Source: Paulownia fortunei
Lineage: Eukaryota > Streptophyta > Magnoliopsida > Lamiales > Paulowniaceae
Direction: 5' to 3'
Assembly (NCBI GenBank): GCA_019321725.1
Contig: CM033124.1
Location: 9,734,001-9,798,000, forward strand
DNA: 64,000 nucleotides
Of the stretch, positions 1 through 11,949 are shown in pieces. Numbering within the stretch: the first letter of the stretch is position 1; the number at the start of each line of letters is the position of its first letter. The translations under genes and the position numbers were made by a program. The notes beneath the pieces were generated by a model. It saw only the letters and a program-made list of their open reading frames with translations, ran no database searches and had not been told where the DNA came from.

Positions 1-149
1 CTGTATATGATCAGGTCTAGATGAAAGTGAGCCTTCAAAGATATGAGAAACATCAATGATTTAACCATGGTAAAAGATCTGAATTATGATAAGTTTTCTT
101 GAACTTGTCTCATGTGTATTGTGTTTAATTTTCGTCATTGGTATCAGAG
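1..149 (+). mobile_element. End of a Ty1/copia-type LTR plus primer binding site (partial)
   Basis: The 11-mer TGGTATCAGAG at 139-149 is the usual primer binding site of plant copia elements, complementary to the 3' end of initiator tRNA-Met. It lies one base after a CA dinucleotide (136-137), as expected where a 5' LTR ends. The preceding 137 bases would then be the last part of an LTR that began before the window. I see no gag or pol frame downstream, so the internal region is either very decayed or deleted. A chance match to the short site remains possible. Confidence 0.45.
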
Positions 150-2100
150 TCATATATAGTTGACTTCCTGATGTTATGTGGCTCTATTTAATGTATTAAA
201 ATGCTTCATTTCATGCCATTATGTATGCAACCCGTTTTATAAAAGTTTGTGGGTCTTTAATGGCATATCTTGATATCTTTTATATTACACCGTAATTTTT
301 TAATAGATGCATGCTTTTACATGGTAGAAGTAATCCGAAAAGTTTCATGATAATCTAGTTTATACATTATGAGATATTTTTATGCCCCAGGTTGAATAAA
401 AGTTCAATTTTCATTCTATGAAGAATGGTTTTTGTTGTATGATATTTATATTGTTAGATTCCACTCGTCAAGGGCTTTCCAACCACATATTATACACAAA
501 AATCGGCTTTAAAATGAGTGAGATATGGTCGTTTGAAGTTTATGTCGAATTCTAAATTTTTTGAAGATTCTAAAAAATGGGAAGAAGATGATGAATAGTT
601 TTTTTCTACCTAATCTCACTCTTGGTGTCGGAGTATGTAGCACACATATTATGATACGATGCTCCAAATTGAAAATGGATACCACCATTGAATTTGAGAG
701 ATTAAAAAATGGGGAAGTAGCCAATAAAAAATGACCAAAAATTAGAGAAAATGGTGTGTGGAGTACATGCGCTGCCGCGGACAGCAGCCTAGCCAATCTT
801 GGTCTTAATTTGGTCCCGGCGCATGTAGGCTATTTTCAGTGGCCGTTTTTTACCAAAAAAAATACTGTTATGCTCAAAATTTAATTTCCTATTTTTTTGT
901 AAATTAAAATTAATTTTTTAGTTGATAAAAATATTGGATAAAAAATTTTATATTGTAAAATTTGGTGAAAATTAAGAAAAATATTTTTTGAGCGAGAAAA
1001 ATTCTAAAATCTTTTTCTGTAAATTTTGGAAAATCATTTTGAGATATTGGATACTCAATGGAGGTATTAGGATACTTACACTTTTTTTTCTCAATTTGTA
1101 GAGCACATAGAAAATTTATTTTCTGTGATAAGTCTATAAAATTGAGTGTAGACTGAAATATTATGATTATAAGTGACAAATACTTGCACAATATGATATG
1201 ATTATTAAGATTGGCTTTGTGGCCAAATCTAATATATTTTTTTCTATTTTTTATATTTATGGTGGTTGTTGGACGAATGTATAATATCTTGAGAATTTTG
1301 AAAGCCTTAATGAAGATAATTGATTGTATGTTAACATATTTATTGACATAAAATAACATATTTAATTTGTACCATGGAATTATGCATTCTATATAATGCT
1401 TGAAATTTATGAGAGCATGATTATGTTGGAATTTATGAAAATTATGAATGCATATTTATTTTGAGTTTCATACATTCAATATGATAGTACATGTTTATCT
1501 ACTTATGTGAATGACAAAATATGTTCTTGTATGTATGATTACATTATGTTATGTAGTTTAGTGGGAGTTTTAAGGTTGGAAGAATTTTAGTAATTCTCAC
1601 CTAAAACTTTTGAGATTTTGTACTATGAAGTTAAATTTGTGATAGTGAACATTTTGATATAGATGATGATTGGGAACTATGTGACCTTTCGAATCTGTAC
1701 ATTATGGCGAATTATCATAAATGTCAATTTGTGAAGTATAAAATCAAATGTATAGATGGACGAATTTATGATCTCTCTATAATTGATGACCATGACAACT
1801 AAATCATATGTGTATTTATTGGCAATAGTTATAACACTAGATGGTAATAGATGTCGCACTTATAATTGAGTTAAATGCTCTAGAGAGTATCAACCAAGTC
1901 ATGTAAGATTTAGTGTGGATCATACTACTCAACAGAGGAAACACCAACAATTTTACCAAAAGTGAAAAAGAGAATACACTACTTATACTATTTAGGTAAA
2001 CTATATGATTGATGATCTCATATGCGAATGAGATAATCATACTATTGAACTATTAATCTATGGTTGTACCAAGAGAAATATATAGGTATAATTGAGAATT
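150..2100. other. Gene-free AT-rich intergenic DNA
   Basis: No coding similarity, RNA gene or ordered repeat was recognised. The open frames on the - strand here (for example 910-1359) are rich in Ile, Asn, Lys and Phe, which is what AT-rich noncoding DNA gives. They show no domain or motif. Confidence 0.6.
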
Positions 2101-2104
2101 GAGA

Positions 2105-2290
2105 CTATGGGTGGGCATTCAGATTCGGGTTTTTGGATCTTGACCCAATCCGATCGGGTCGGATTTTTTCAAAAAATAATCGAGAATCGATTACTCGATA
2201 CTTGATTAAGAAAAATTGGGTCAATTTTCAGGTAGAAATATTTCTACCCAAAAACCCGATCGAGTACCCAAAGTTTTAAAAAAAAAATAA
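2105..2290. mobile_element. Degenerate hAT-like miniature element fragment
   Basis: The segment opens with GGGTGGGCATTC and contains alternating GATCGGGT and ACCCGATC blocks separated by an AT-rich middle. This layout is common in plant non-autonomous hAT families. I could not find a matching terminal inverted repeat or an 8-bp target duplication, so the ends are approximate. An A-rich run follows at about 2278-2310. Confidence 0.4.
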
Positions 2291-2539
2291 AAAAGAAATA
2301 AAAAAATAGGTGGAAAAAGAATTAGGGGCAGCATGGTGGGGGGTTCTAGGGTTTCATCTTCATTTGCAAAATTTCATTTATGTCTGCCTTATTTCCCTGA
2401 TTCCCTGGCAATTTACTTTCAACCACGTATCTTACTGACCCTTTGAAGTGTGCACATAATTAGTTTTAATGTCCCAGTACACACTAGAGTATGATATCTT
2501 GCTTTTGAATACACAATACTTTTGATACAACATTTTTTA

Positions 2540-2755
2540 TCATTGAACCATCTCCGTGTAGGTAAAGTTGGTACCAAAGCTTTCATTAATAACACCACAA
2601 ACGATTAGCAATGAATGAGCATTGACCTTGCCCACTTGCCAATATCCTAATGCATGTTCATTGATAAGGGAGTTAATGAAATATCGATCAATAGATTTAC
2701 TCCACTCTTCGTTGTGGAAAAATGTTTGTTGGGATGGAACATTATCGTTCGCCAT
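2540..2755 (-). pseudogene. Possible Myb/SANT-like domain fragment
   Basis: A 71-codon frame begins with Met and has the pattern W-S-x3-D-R-Y-F-I near residues 18-26 and later G-V-I-N-E-S-F-G, ending T-Y-T-E-M-V-Q. The spacing of Trp, Asp, Phe and a second helix resembles the Myb/SANT-like domain of plant proteins encoded beside PIF/Harbinger transposases. The frame stops where that domain would continue, and I found no second exon. It is best read as a transposon-derived gene relic. The similarity is recalled from family patterns, not computed. Confidence 0.3.
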
Positions 2756-5700
2756 TTTGGTATAAGATATGTACCTATTTAAAGAATTTGAAGAATATAG
2801 ATTTAGAAGTCCTCCTCACTCATGTATTAAATTATCTCTAAAGGTTAGTTTATATAGGCAAATTAACATGTTATTCTATTAGGGGGAATTCGTCTGCTAG
2901 TTTCACATGTATAAAGGGAATATGTGCTTCACTTCAATGATTACAAGTGGACAAGCACATGATTTACGAAGGGGTTGCCATATTTATATCAACACATACA
3001 GTGGAGAGGTTATTAAATAGTCATGTAGGAATATACAACCTTTTGAAAATCATAGTTGAGTCATCAAGTATGGAATTGAAAGCACAAATCATCAATACAA
3101 ATATAATTTACAAACTATATTAATTTCTATTTACTTCTTCCTCACTTCTTTATCTATGAAGAAAAAATGCATATCAATGTACCTAACATGTATTGGCATT
3201 GTAGATGGATTCAAACTTTAACATTATATAATGATCCATTATCTACGAGAAGTGTGCATATAAGTTTAAATTGCTGATAATGTCATAATTACTGATTGTA
3301 CAAAATATCAATTACTAATAAGACCAATAAAACATAACAAACTAAACTCCTAAAAATACTATTACATTAATTTGGCAAACAAAATAGCAAAAAATAGGAC
3401 AAGTATTGAAGTTAAAATACTGTGATGCATCCATAGCAACATCATATCACTGCTCTAGTTTTAGTGATACCAAAGCCATTGTCAAGTTTATCGTTACCGT
3501 CGCCAATCATTTATTAGAATGACTCCAATTAGAAATAATACTTTTAGAAACAAATTTGTTCACATTTGATACTAAGTACACACCACCCATTTCATGTTTA
3601 TGGGAATGTTGCATTTTCGGTTCATTATGGTGCATAGATGGAAGAGATTTTAATGAAGATGCATAACTCCTTGGGGGTTGGAATAGAATAGACATTGATT
3701 GAGGAACATGTGGTTGGGTCTCAAGAGCATCATCATTAAACATCACACTAGTGATCAATATTGTACAGACATTTGTAGAAGTAATGTCCAATATTCATTG
3801 TGTATGCTCTGCATGCTTAAATGACATTATGCCTCTATGATACCAACAGATTGGTGGCCAAGTTATCTCCATTCTATCTTAGTACACCTAAATGAATGAG
3901 TAAGCACAAAAGGATTTCATTACACTAATAAGCAAATGCTATGCTCTATTGCATACCTCTCAAGGCATAGTCTAAATTAATGTAATAAGCAAAGACTCAT
4001 TTAATTTTCTAGCTCATACTCAATCAATTGTGCATGCGCATTTACTCTAAATTAAATATACCCTTCCATGAATTTTCTTATGTTAAAATAGGTATGTTCA
4101 GGAATGCTCTAAATTAACAAATAGTATGAACCTTAAACATTGATATATAATAGTGTACTACTTTATAATTCCACAATTATTAATGTGAGAGTACCTTATT
4201 TGCATGTTAATATCATGTATAGTGGTGGAAAAGATACATGAAGGAAATTTTTCAACAAGTACTTATCTTTATGAAAAAAATTCTATCACTTCCATCTAAT
4301 GATGTAAATTGCAAGATCTACTATTTCCTATTGTCATATAGGGCCTTTTCTAATTACAAAAAATATTTTTCATATCTTTCAAAATATATTTATTTCCTAA
4401 TTGCAAGACTATATAATATGTCAAATAAAACCAGAAAACATATAAACCATATAGAGGTGACACATAAGCTCCTCATTCACTTTACCAAGCATTTTCTATA
4501 TGTGGCACTATTCTATTTTTTTTCAATTCAAATACCAAACAAGAGAAAAAAACCAATAAATTAAGTCATTTACCAAAAATTATGGGAGAAGGCGTCCAAT
4601 AACCCAACAAAAGCCTATTCATATAAGACATATATTAGAGTGTAAAAGCATCAGCATCCAATCGTTTGTGGTTATTGCAGTATGAGATGCCTTGCAAGTC
4701 TTCTTCTTATGTGATGTCACTTTTCTCCCTTTAGCTCACCAATTGGTGCTTATCTTGGGCCAATTTTCAACTCCATTTACAGAGGATATTTTAGATGCAA
4801 CTATACAAGAGTTGGAAAGAAAATATCTGGAAGAAGAATTGGATGAATGGGCTGAAACTAGGGCTTTCTTAATGTTGAAGGGTAATTTAGACTTTTTATA
4901 GTGTTCCATTTAGATGGCCAACCAAACAATTTGTTCATGGATTTAATGTGGGATATCATACACATTCAATCATTCTACCAAACAAGAGAGTTGATCGTGT
5001 TGATACACTTACTTTGATAGCATATCCCACTGCTAATGTATCATGCCTTATACCATCCTAGCTACAAAACAAGCCCTTGTGGTATTAGGTCATCCCCTTT
5101 AATATGTTTTCCAGAACCAACAGTAAATAATATTTAGGTTCATGATTTATCATGGGACCTTTATCAAGCCAACCAAATAAAGAATTGGGAATGATTGTGC
5201 ATGTATCCAGCACAATCAACCTAAACAAATGAACTCTAATAAAAGTGAAAAATTATCTTTCAAGGATCGGGGTGATTTCCATGGCTTTTTTGTTGTCTTC
5301 TATATCTTGTTGGTCATTGAGTATTGAAGATTGAAAAAAATAGGAAATAGCGCAATGCTATTATTTAGTAAAGAATTACTTAATGCAATTACTATATTGC
5401 CATATTTGGGCGAAATTGAATACTAAATTCAATGAGACACTAAGAAGATAGATTTGATTTCTTTTTATATCTACCACATTTTTCTAACACTCTCATTGTC
5501 CCGTTATGAAGGTGCCATTTACTTTTGGTGCACAAAATTATGAGTGGTGAATATTTATTTGCCTTATCTTTCTTTATTAGATCTAGAATGATGGCCTTCA
5601 CTAGAAGAAATATTTCTCTATTAGATTTACATTTCATTAGATAGCCATGTTCATTTACGTTTTTTTTTTCTTAAAAAAGAAAAGAGAACTAATGCTCTGT

Positions 5701-5840
5701 TTTTTGTGTGGGAAATGGTAAAAAAATATAATTTTGAGAAAATAAAAAAATAAAAAAATAAAAACATAGGGTAACACTTGTAAAAGTAATTTCCTATTCA
5801 ACTATGACCTTTATTTTCTTTACTTAATAGTATAATAGTT
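2756..5840. other. Gene-free intergenic DNA
   Basis: Three kilobases of AT-rich sequence in which I recognise no gene, RNA or element ends. Short open frames exist (3507-3791 on the - strand, 4238-4564 and 4692-4901 on the + strand). The 4692 frame has a charged stretch with E-L-E-R-K-Y-L-E-E-E, but none matches a family I know. Confidence 0.5.
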
Positions 5841-6460
5841 GGAACTAGAATATTATCTGAAATTATACAAGCAAACTACATTTAATAGCAATTGGACATT
5901 GTTTTCTATACTTGCAAGCTATAAATTTAAGATATCTCAATATCATACTTTCAATCCAAACTAATGTAATGTTTATAATCATTGAAATTAACATAAATAA
6001 GTAAATTGTCAATCGCATGCCAAGGAAAATAGCCTGGAATTAGAATATTATCTGAAATTGAACAAGCAAACTACATTTAATAGCAATTGGACATTGTTTT
6101 CTAATACTTGCAGGCTATAAATAAGATATTTTCAATGTTATACTTTTTACCTAAACTAATATAAGGTTTATAATCTTTGAAACTAAAAATTAACATAGAC
6201 AAATAAACTGTCAATTGTGTGCTAAGGAAAATAGCCTGGAATTAGAATATTATCATAAATTGAACGAGCAAACTGTATTTAATGGCAATTGGACATTATT
6301 TCTAATACTTACAGGCGATAAATTTAAGATATCTCAATATTATAGTTTCAATCCAAATTAATGTAATGTTTACAATCTTTGATGAAAATTAACATCGATA
6401 AGTATATAAAAATTAACATAGATAAGTATACTGCCAACTATGTGCCAAGAAAATTAGCCT
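5841..6460. repeat. Three-unit tandem repeat of about 200 bp
   Basis: Units start at 5841, 6036 and 6238, each with GGAA(C/T)TAGAATATTATC, giving periods of 195 and 202 bases. All three share a block around TTTAATRGCAATTGGACATT and end with a variant of AAGGAAAATAGCCT. The third unit has a small internal duplication around ATTAACAT. Nothing coding is present. Confidence 0.8.
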
Positions 6461-7707
6461 AAATTGATCATCTCTTACACAACTAATTTGGTAAAGGCAA
6501 GCAAGTTGAGCACGAGATAATATCAATTGAATTTTTGAGCTACTGTCACCAATTTTAAATTCACCTTACTCCACTATCAAGATGTCGTTGGCATAATCAT
6601 CAAAATACTTATCTTATAGATGAGTTGTTGTTAAAACAACTAGAATGTATTTTTTAAGTCTTCATTGGATACAGAAGCATTTAAAAAAAAAGCATAATCA
6701 CTTTTTTCAATACTCCAAAGCTTTTCTCCACACCATTGCACAATGTGGAATGATAATAGTTGTAGACACCTCAATTTTGCACCATGCCAGTAAATCTATC
6801 ATTTGGCAAATTGACAACTTTAATTCATTTGGCCATAACTTTCTTCACCATTTAAAATTTTATGTCAAACTATCTCGTTATAAGCTCGACTCCCTGGGTT
6901 TTCTAATGATAAATTTTAAGCCCATAGAGAAGTATTTATGAGAGAATTAATGATGATCCAAAGCTAACCCTTCTATTTTAGGTTTACTTAGGAAACTCAA
7001 CATGGGCAAGCCTTTTTTTTTGCCCTATCTCTTTACATACTTAGAATTTTTACATAAAATTTATGGCATATAGAAAGTAGACTAAATATAGGTGTTTGCT
7101 CGTAGATCACTTATCCAAATTAGATATCACATGAATTGTTATGCTTATTTGAAAATAACAAAAAAAGAAAAGAAAATCCAAATAGAGGCTTGCGTAACCT
7201 CTGCAGACTCTATCCAAATCTTATCAAGTTTGTTATGTTATTCTATTTCTTGTGGTTTACTAAACAGGGACAAAGTGTATAACAATCAATTATCAATATT
7301 TTTGTCTCTAATTTCACATACACATACACATATACTCTCTCTTAATACACTACAAGATAGCATGACACACACAAACTTGCCCTCTAATGTACAATCACAT
7401 ATAGTCCTTATAATTGTTATACCTACACTAACTGACATATGCACGCACATTAGCTATGCATGACACGCACTTTATGCACTTTCTTACACAAATTCTCTCT
7501 ATTTTCTAATTTTCCCTAACTCTCCAACTTTTCTCTTAACTCTCTTCATTCTTTGTCACTCACCACTGAAAACTTTTACAAACAACACACAAAATACACC
7601 ATAAGTTATACATAAACACACATACAAACATAGACTCTCCCATATATATATATATATATATACAAATAAAATACATAAAACACCCACAAAACACAAAATT
7701 TATATCT
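6461..7707. other. Gene-free intergenic DNA with microsatellites
   Basis: No gene was recognised. The segment holds CACA-rich low-complexity sequence at about 7310-7680 and a (TA)10 run at 7642-7661 immediately before the CACTA element. Confidence 0.55.
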
Positions 7708-8168
7708 CACTACAAAAAAATAGAATATTAGTGAAAAAAAGTCAAATGACAATATTAAAGTTGTCACTAATTATATGTATAAAGTAACAAGTTTATCTTT
7801 TTATCACAATTATGATTTTCATAGTTTTAATATTGACAAAAAATGTGTGAAATTTGTAATTATTAATAATTAGTGTCCAAAAATTGTGTATAAAGTTGTC
7901 ATTATAGATAATTAGTGACACATATATAGTGAAAATTCATGACAAAAAATAAATTTGTCACTATATTTTTATTGTTACTAAGTTGTCACTATACATGTGT
8001 CACTACTTATTAATAGTGACAACTTAAATATAATTCTTGTCACTATTAAGTTTTTTAAATTATATCATAGCAAAAAAATAAAATTGTTATCACTTAATAC
8101 ATATCTTTAGTGATAGTTTTGACATTATCACTTAAAATGTTGTCACTAATATTGTTTTTCTTGTAGTG
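7708..8168. mobile_element. Short non-autonomous CACTA (En/Spm) element
   Basis: The left end reads CACTACAAAAAAATAG and the right end is TTTTTCTTGTAGTG. The inverted repeats extend about 27 bases, both reaching an ATATTAGTGA block. Between them the motif TTGTCACTA and its complement recur many times, like the subterminal repeats that CACTA transposase binds. The element is 461 bp with no coding capacity. The flanking trinucleotides are TCT and TAT, so the expected 3-bp target duplication is imperfect. Confidence 0.75.
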
Positions 8169-8277
8169 TATATACAAACCCGCCTCATTTTCCAACTTAT
8201 AAAGATGATTAAGCTTGAAGAAGAGGAAACAAGTTCATTAGATCATGAAGAAGACATGAATGTTGCATGTGTGCCTC

Positions 8278-10114
8278 TGTTCATTGAAATTATGCAAACT
8301 GCAAGTGCACGGTGTCAAGTTTTAATACAATGGTGAGTTGAGTTGAGTATCCACAAGGATTGTAATAAAAATTGCATTAAATACCGTAGTTCAAATAGTC
8401 CTAATTTTATCTAAAAAATCGAGTGATGATTGGTAAATAAAGTAAGACAAAAAATGTAAAGAGAATAGTGAAGTTCTTAGAAGTAATATAATAAACACCT
8501 TACGAGCAAGATATTATAGAAGAATGACTCACCTAATTTTCACATATGTCATTCCTTCCAAAATATACAAATTCAAGTCAACAACACATGTAAGTTAAGA
8601 ATTTCAAAGCTCATTAATTCCCTCTCTTGAGTTTCGAATTGACTATAAGTTCCAACATGAATTTCAATACCTCTATAAAAATTCAAAAATAAAATTCTAC
8701 AGAAGTTCAATAAATTTTTCTTCAAATCATCAAGGGTTTCATAAACTTCTCAACTCTATGATTTATAGATTGTATTATCCTTATGATCATATATAATCTT
8801 CCTTCTCTCGAATGCCAAATCTCATACATCAAACAATCTCAATTAGTGGTCAAAAAATCAAGATGCAATACTAAACAAGATAACATAAACAAGATGAATA
8901 ACTTAAACTAATATTGTTTGGAACTCAAAACATAGGACCAAATAAGGTTACATCATCCTATGGAAAGAAAAGTTTAGTTCATAATGGATGAATACAACTT
9001 CAAGAAATAAATAAGAAAAAACATGAAAATTGTTCATCAATCTGTGAAGTGGGAAGAATGATTGATGCTCTCCTTATCTCAAAGAATGATTGTCTTGGTT
9101 TCATAAAATTGAATGAGTCTTATCTCCAAGTACCCAATGGCCTCCTTTGGTTCCAAGAACCAATCCTCCCCCCCCCCCGGTTGATGTTAATATTCCTTTT
9201 TATACTTCTCAAAATAATTTTTTCTCCAAGAGTCTTCCAAAATAACCCTGAAATCCTTCCACTTTTCTTCAAAAGAAACCTGGAATCCTTGCCCTTTACT
9301 TAGTTTTTTCTCTTTTTTTCTCCATGTTTTTAGGCTAAAAGAACCTACTAATGTTGTTTTCCGAGTAGTCTTTTAAAGTCCTCCAAAAAGAAGTCCCAAA
9401 ATCAGATTTAAAAATTGAGTTTTAACTTTTCCGTGAACTGGGCCGCAACTCTTAATTCAGGTGTCGTGGTGCCAGACATTCTATCCTCTGGCACTGGAGC
9501 TCTAATTTTGGGTGTTGCGGCGCAAACATTCTATCCTTCGACGCTGCGGCTCCAAACAATCTGTTCTCTGGCGCTATGTGGTCTGATCATTTTTCTTAAA
9601 AGCCATTTTTGAGCTCTTTCTAATCTGAATTGGCTTTTGTCTTTTATGAAATTATAAATGTTATCTTGGCTTTCCATATTCATTTAAATCAACTTAATAT
9701 GTTATTTGTGGAAAGAGTTATCCCTAAAATACTAGGATGTGCCATATCAAAAAGTTTTAGTCCTATGCTAATCATTAAACTCGATATTTCTCATTAAAAT
9801 CAAAAAAATTGAATTTCATGGTAAACATAAATATTATAGAATTATCTCTTTACTTTCCAATGGATCATGAATAAAGTTAATATAGTATTAGAGCAGAGAG
9901 TTATGATTGAGATACAAAGACTGCCATCAGTAGCACCACAATTCAGATTTTTCAACATTTCAACTAAATTTTTGGTTTCTTTCCATTTTCTTCTCTTTTT
10001 GTCATTTCATACAAGATTTCAAAATAAATGCATAAAAAGTAATAAAAATACTTGAAAACAAACTAAATATTAATCAAAAGGTATATGAATTATTGGTATA
10101 AAACTAACTTATCA
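8278..10114 (+). mobile_element. Solo LTR, copy 1, with perfect 5-bp target duplication
   Basis: A 1837-bp segment starts TGTTCATTGAAATT and ends AACTTATCA, so it has the TG...CA termini of an LTR. The five bases before it (8273-8277) and after it (10115-10119) are both GCCTC, a perfect target site duplication. The same sequence recurs at 51550-53437 and inverted at about 56470-57889. There is no internal retrotransposon region beside it, so it is a solo LTR left by recombination between two LTRs. A run of ten C occurs near 9169. The open frames at 9049-9612 are not recognised genes. Confidence 0.85.
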
Positions 10115-10119
10115 GCCTC

Positions 10120-10800
10120 GTATTTGTAAATATTGCTAACTTTAGCCTTATAAATCGCTCCCCAAGAGCAAATGGGGTATTGATCCCTAGAAAATGGCTT
10201 GGAATGGTGGATTGATTAGTCTTATGTGTTGAGAAGTGGAGTAATATTACCTTGAATGGATGATTTTATGAATATTTGATGATATTATGTGTTGACTCTT
10301 CATTTTCATGTATTTTCTCGTTTTTCATGTTTAAACTATTTTTATGATTTTTTTAAAAATAAGGGACTTTTCATCTTTTTATGCATTTCTCATAATTTTT
10401 GGTCATTTTATGCCAATTCATTTTTTGGCATTTTTTCTCATTTATCTATTTTTATTTTTTTATATTTTAAGGATCTTTTTATGTTTTTGCATTTTAGGGG
10501 CATGTTTTATTTTTCATCACAAATCTTTTAGATAAGTGCATGTCTAAATTTTTTTCCATGAATATGAATTTTTTTGAGGATTTTTTTATTATTTTTCAAA
10601 ACTATGGGTATTTCATTATTTGCCCTCTATGGGCGTTTCTATCTTTTCTATCATATTTTTTCTTAATTTTAAGCATTTTGTGATATTTTCTGCACTTTTA
10701 TATTTTTCTCATTTTTTTATCTATTTTATCCAATGTTTTAAAAAAGAATAGTATTTCGATCATTTCGCTCTCCAGGGGTGGTTTCTATCTTTTTCTATGC
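10120..10800. other. T-rich low-complexity DNA
   Basis: The + strand is dominated by T runs with recurring CATTTTT and TTTTTATG words. Two overlapping open frames (10289-10535) are Phe-rich products of this composition. No gene was recognised. Confidence 0.55.
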
Positions 10801-10809
10801 ATTTATGTA

Positions 10810-11900
10810 GGTGATATATGAAGATTATTGATGAGATCTTTTAATGCTTCAATGAAATCTTCCTTAGATAAACCTATTGGGTCATAGGAAGTTACCTCAC
10901 TATTCTGGACATTGGAGTCTTCTGTGTTATTAGCCATACAACACATCAGTGCTTCCTCATTTGATTCATTGTCACCTGAAGAGACTATTTCTATTTCAGC
11001 AGGTTGTTTGTTGTGATCATTAACTATAAAAGTTTGATCTTTTTTCTTTTTCCTCGATCTTCTTTCTTTTCTTTCTTTTCTCTTTTTCTAAGTATATTTT
11101 TGTACAAGAGGATAGGGACAGTCCCTTGTATAATGTCTAGGTTTCTTGCAATTATAATATAGGTCGGTGATTTAACTGATTTCTTCTTTAACTTCACTTA
11201 CCTGGCTTTGTTGCTATCATTTGAGAGTTGCGATTTATCTTTTCTTCTAGAAGTTCTTCTCCACAAACTTTTTGAACTTCTTTAGTAAGAGTCTCATTGA
11301 TCCATTATTCATCTGATTAATAGCCTTAGTGTAGTAGTCTTCTATATTGATGATGATAATTCTAGTTCATCCCTCCCTATTTCAAATTCATATGCTTTCA
11401 GACAGAGAGCAGATCCCCCAAAAGACAGGTTCTTCGATTCTATCATAGCATCAATCTTGATATCTTATTTCATGGGCAGTGCTCTAATAACTTTAAGTAT
11501 CATTTACCTATTTGTGTATTCTTTTATCTAGGGATATAAGTTCGTTGATGAGATTGGTGAACCTCTCATCCATGTGCTTCTCCATGTTTCATCTTGAAGT
11601 TTTCAAACTTCTGTATAACTAGAAAGAGTTTATTTTCTTTGATTTGGTCAGTGTCTTCATTGTGATGATTTTGTCCCACACTTCTTTGCAGTTACACTTA
11701 TTAATTTTACTAAACATAACTTTATATGTGGTCTTGAATGGAATATCATTGGCCACATTGTCCAGGTGCGCTCTCTTCTTATTAGTTGCAATCCACTTGA
11801 CTTTGGGCATTGACACGTATTGACTAGTACCAGTGATGTCTACTTTGGTGATATCTATAGATCCATCCCCTTTAACAGATATCCAAGGTTGCCAGATATG
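10810..11900 (-). pseudogene. Decayed Ty1/copia gag
   Basis: Read on the - strand, several frames together resemble a plant copia gag. An N-terminal UBN2-type part (11619-11816) has K-W-x-A-T-N-K-K-R-A-H-L-D-N-V and later K-E-V-W-D. A CCHC zinc knuckle (about 11120-11160) reads C-Y-N-C-K-K-P-R-H-Y-T-R-D-C. Then comes a basic Lys/Arg stretch and the acidic tail with E-A-L-M-C-C-M-A typical of these proteins. Gag normally packages the element's RNA. Frames are broken by stops and shifts, and neither integrase nor reverse transcriptase is seen next to it. Confidence 0.75.
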
Positions 11901-11949
11901 CTTGCATAGGGTCTAGAGAATGGGTTGATAGACCTTTCAAAAGATTTCT

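Noticed and set aside
910..1359. 149-codon open frame on the - strand
   Set aside because: Composition is Ile/Asn/Lys/Phe-rich as expected from AT-rich DNA, with no domain, no intron signals and no family resemblance.
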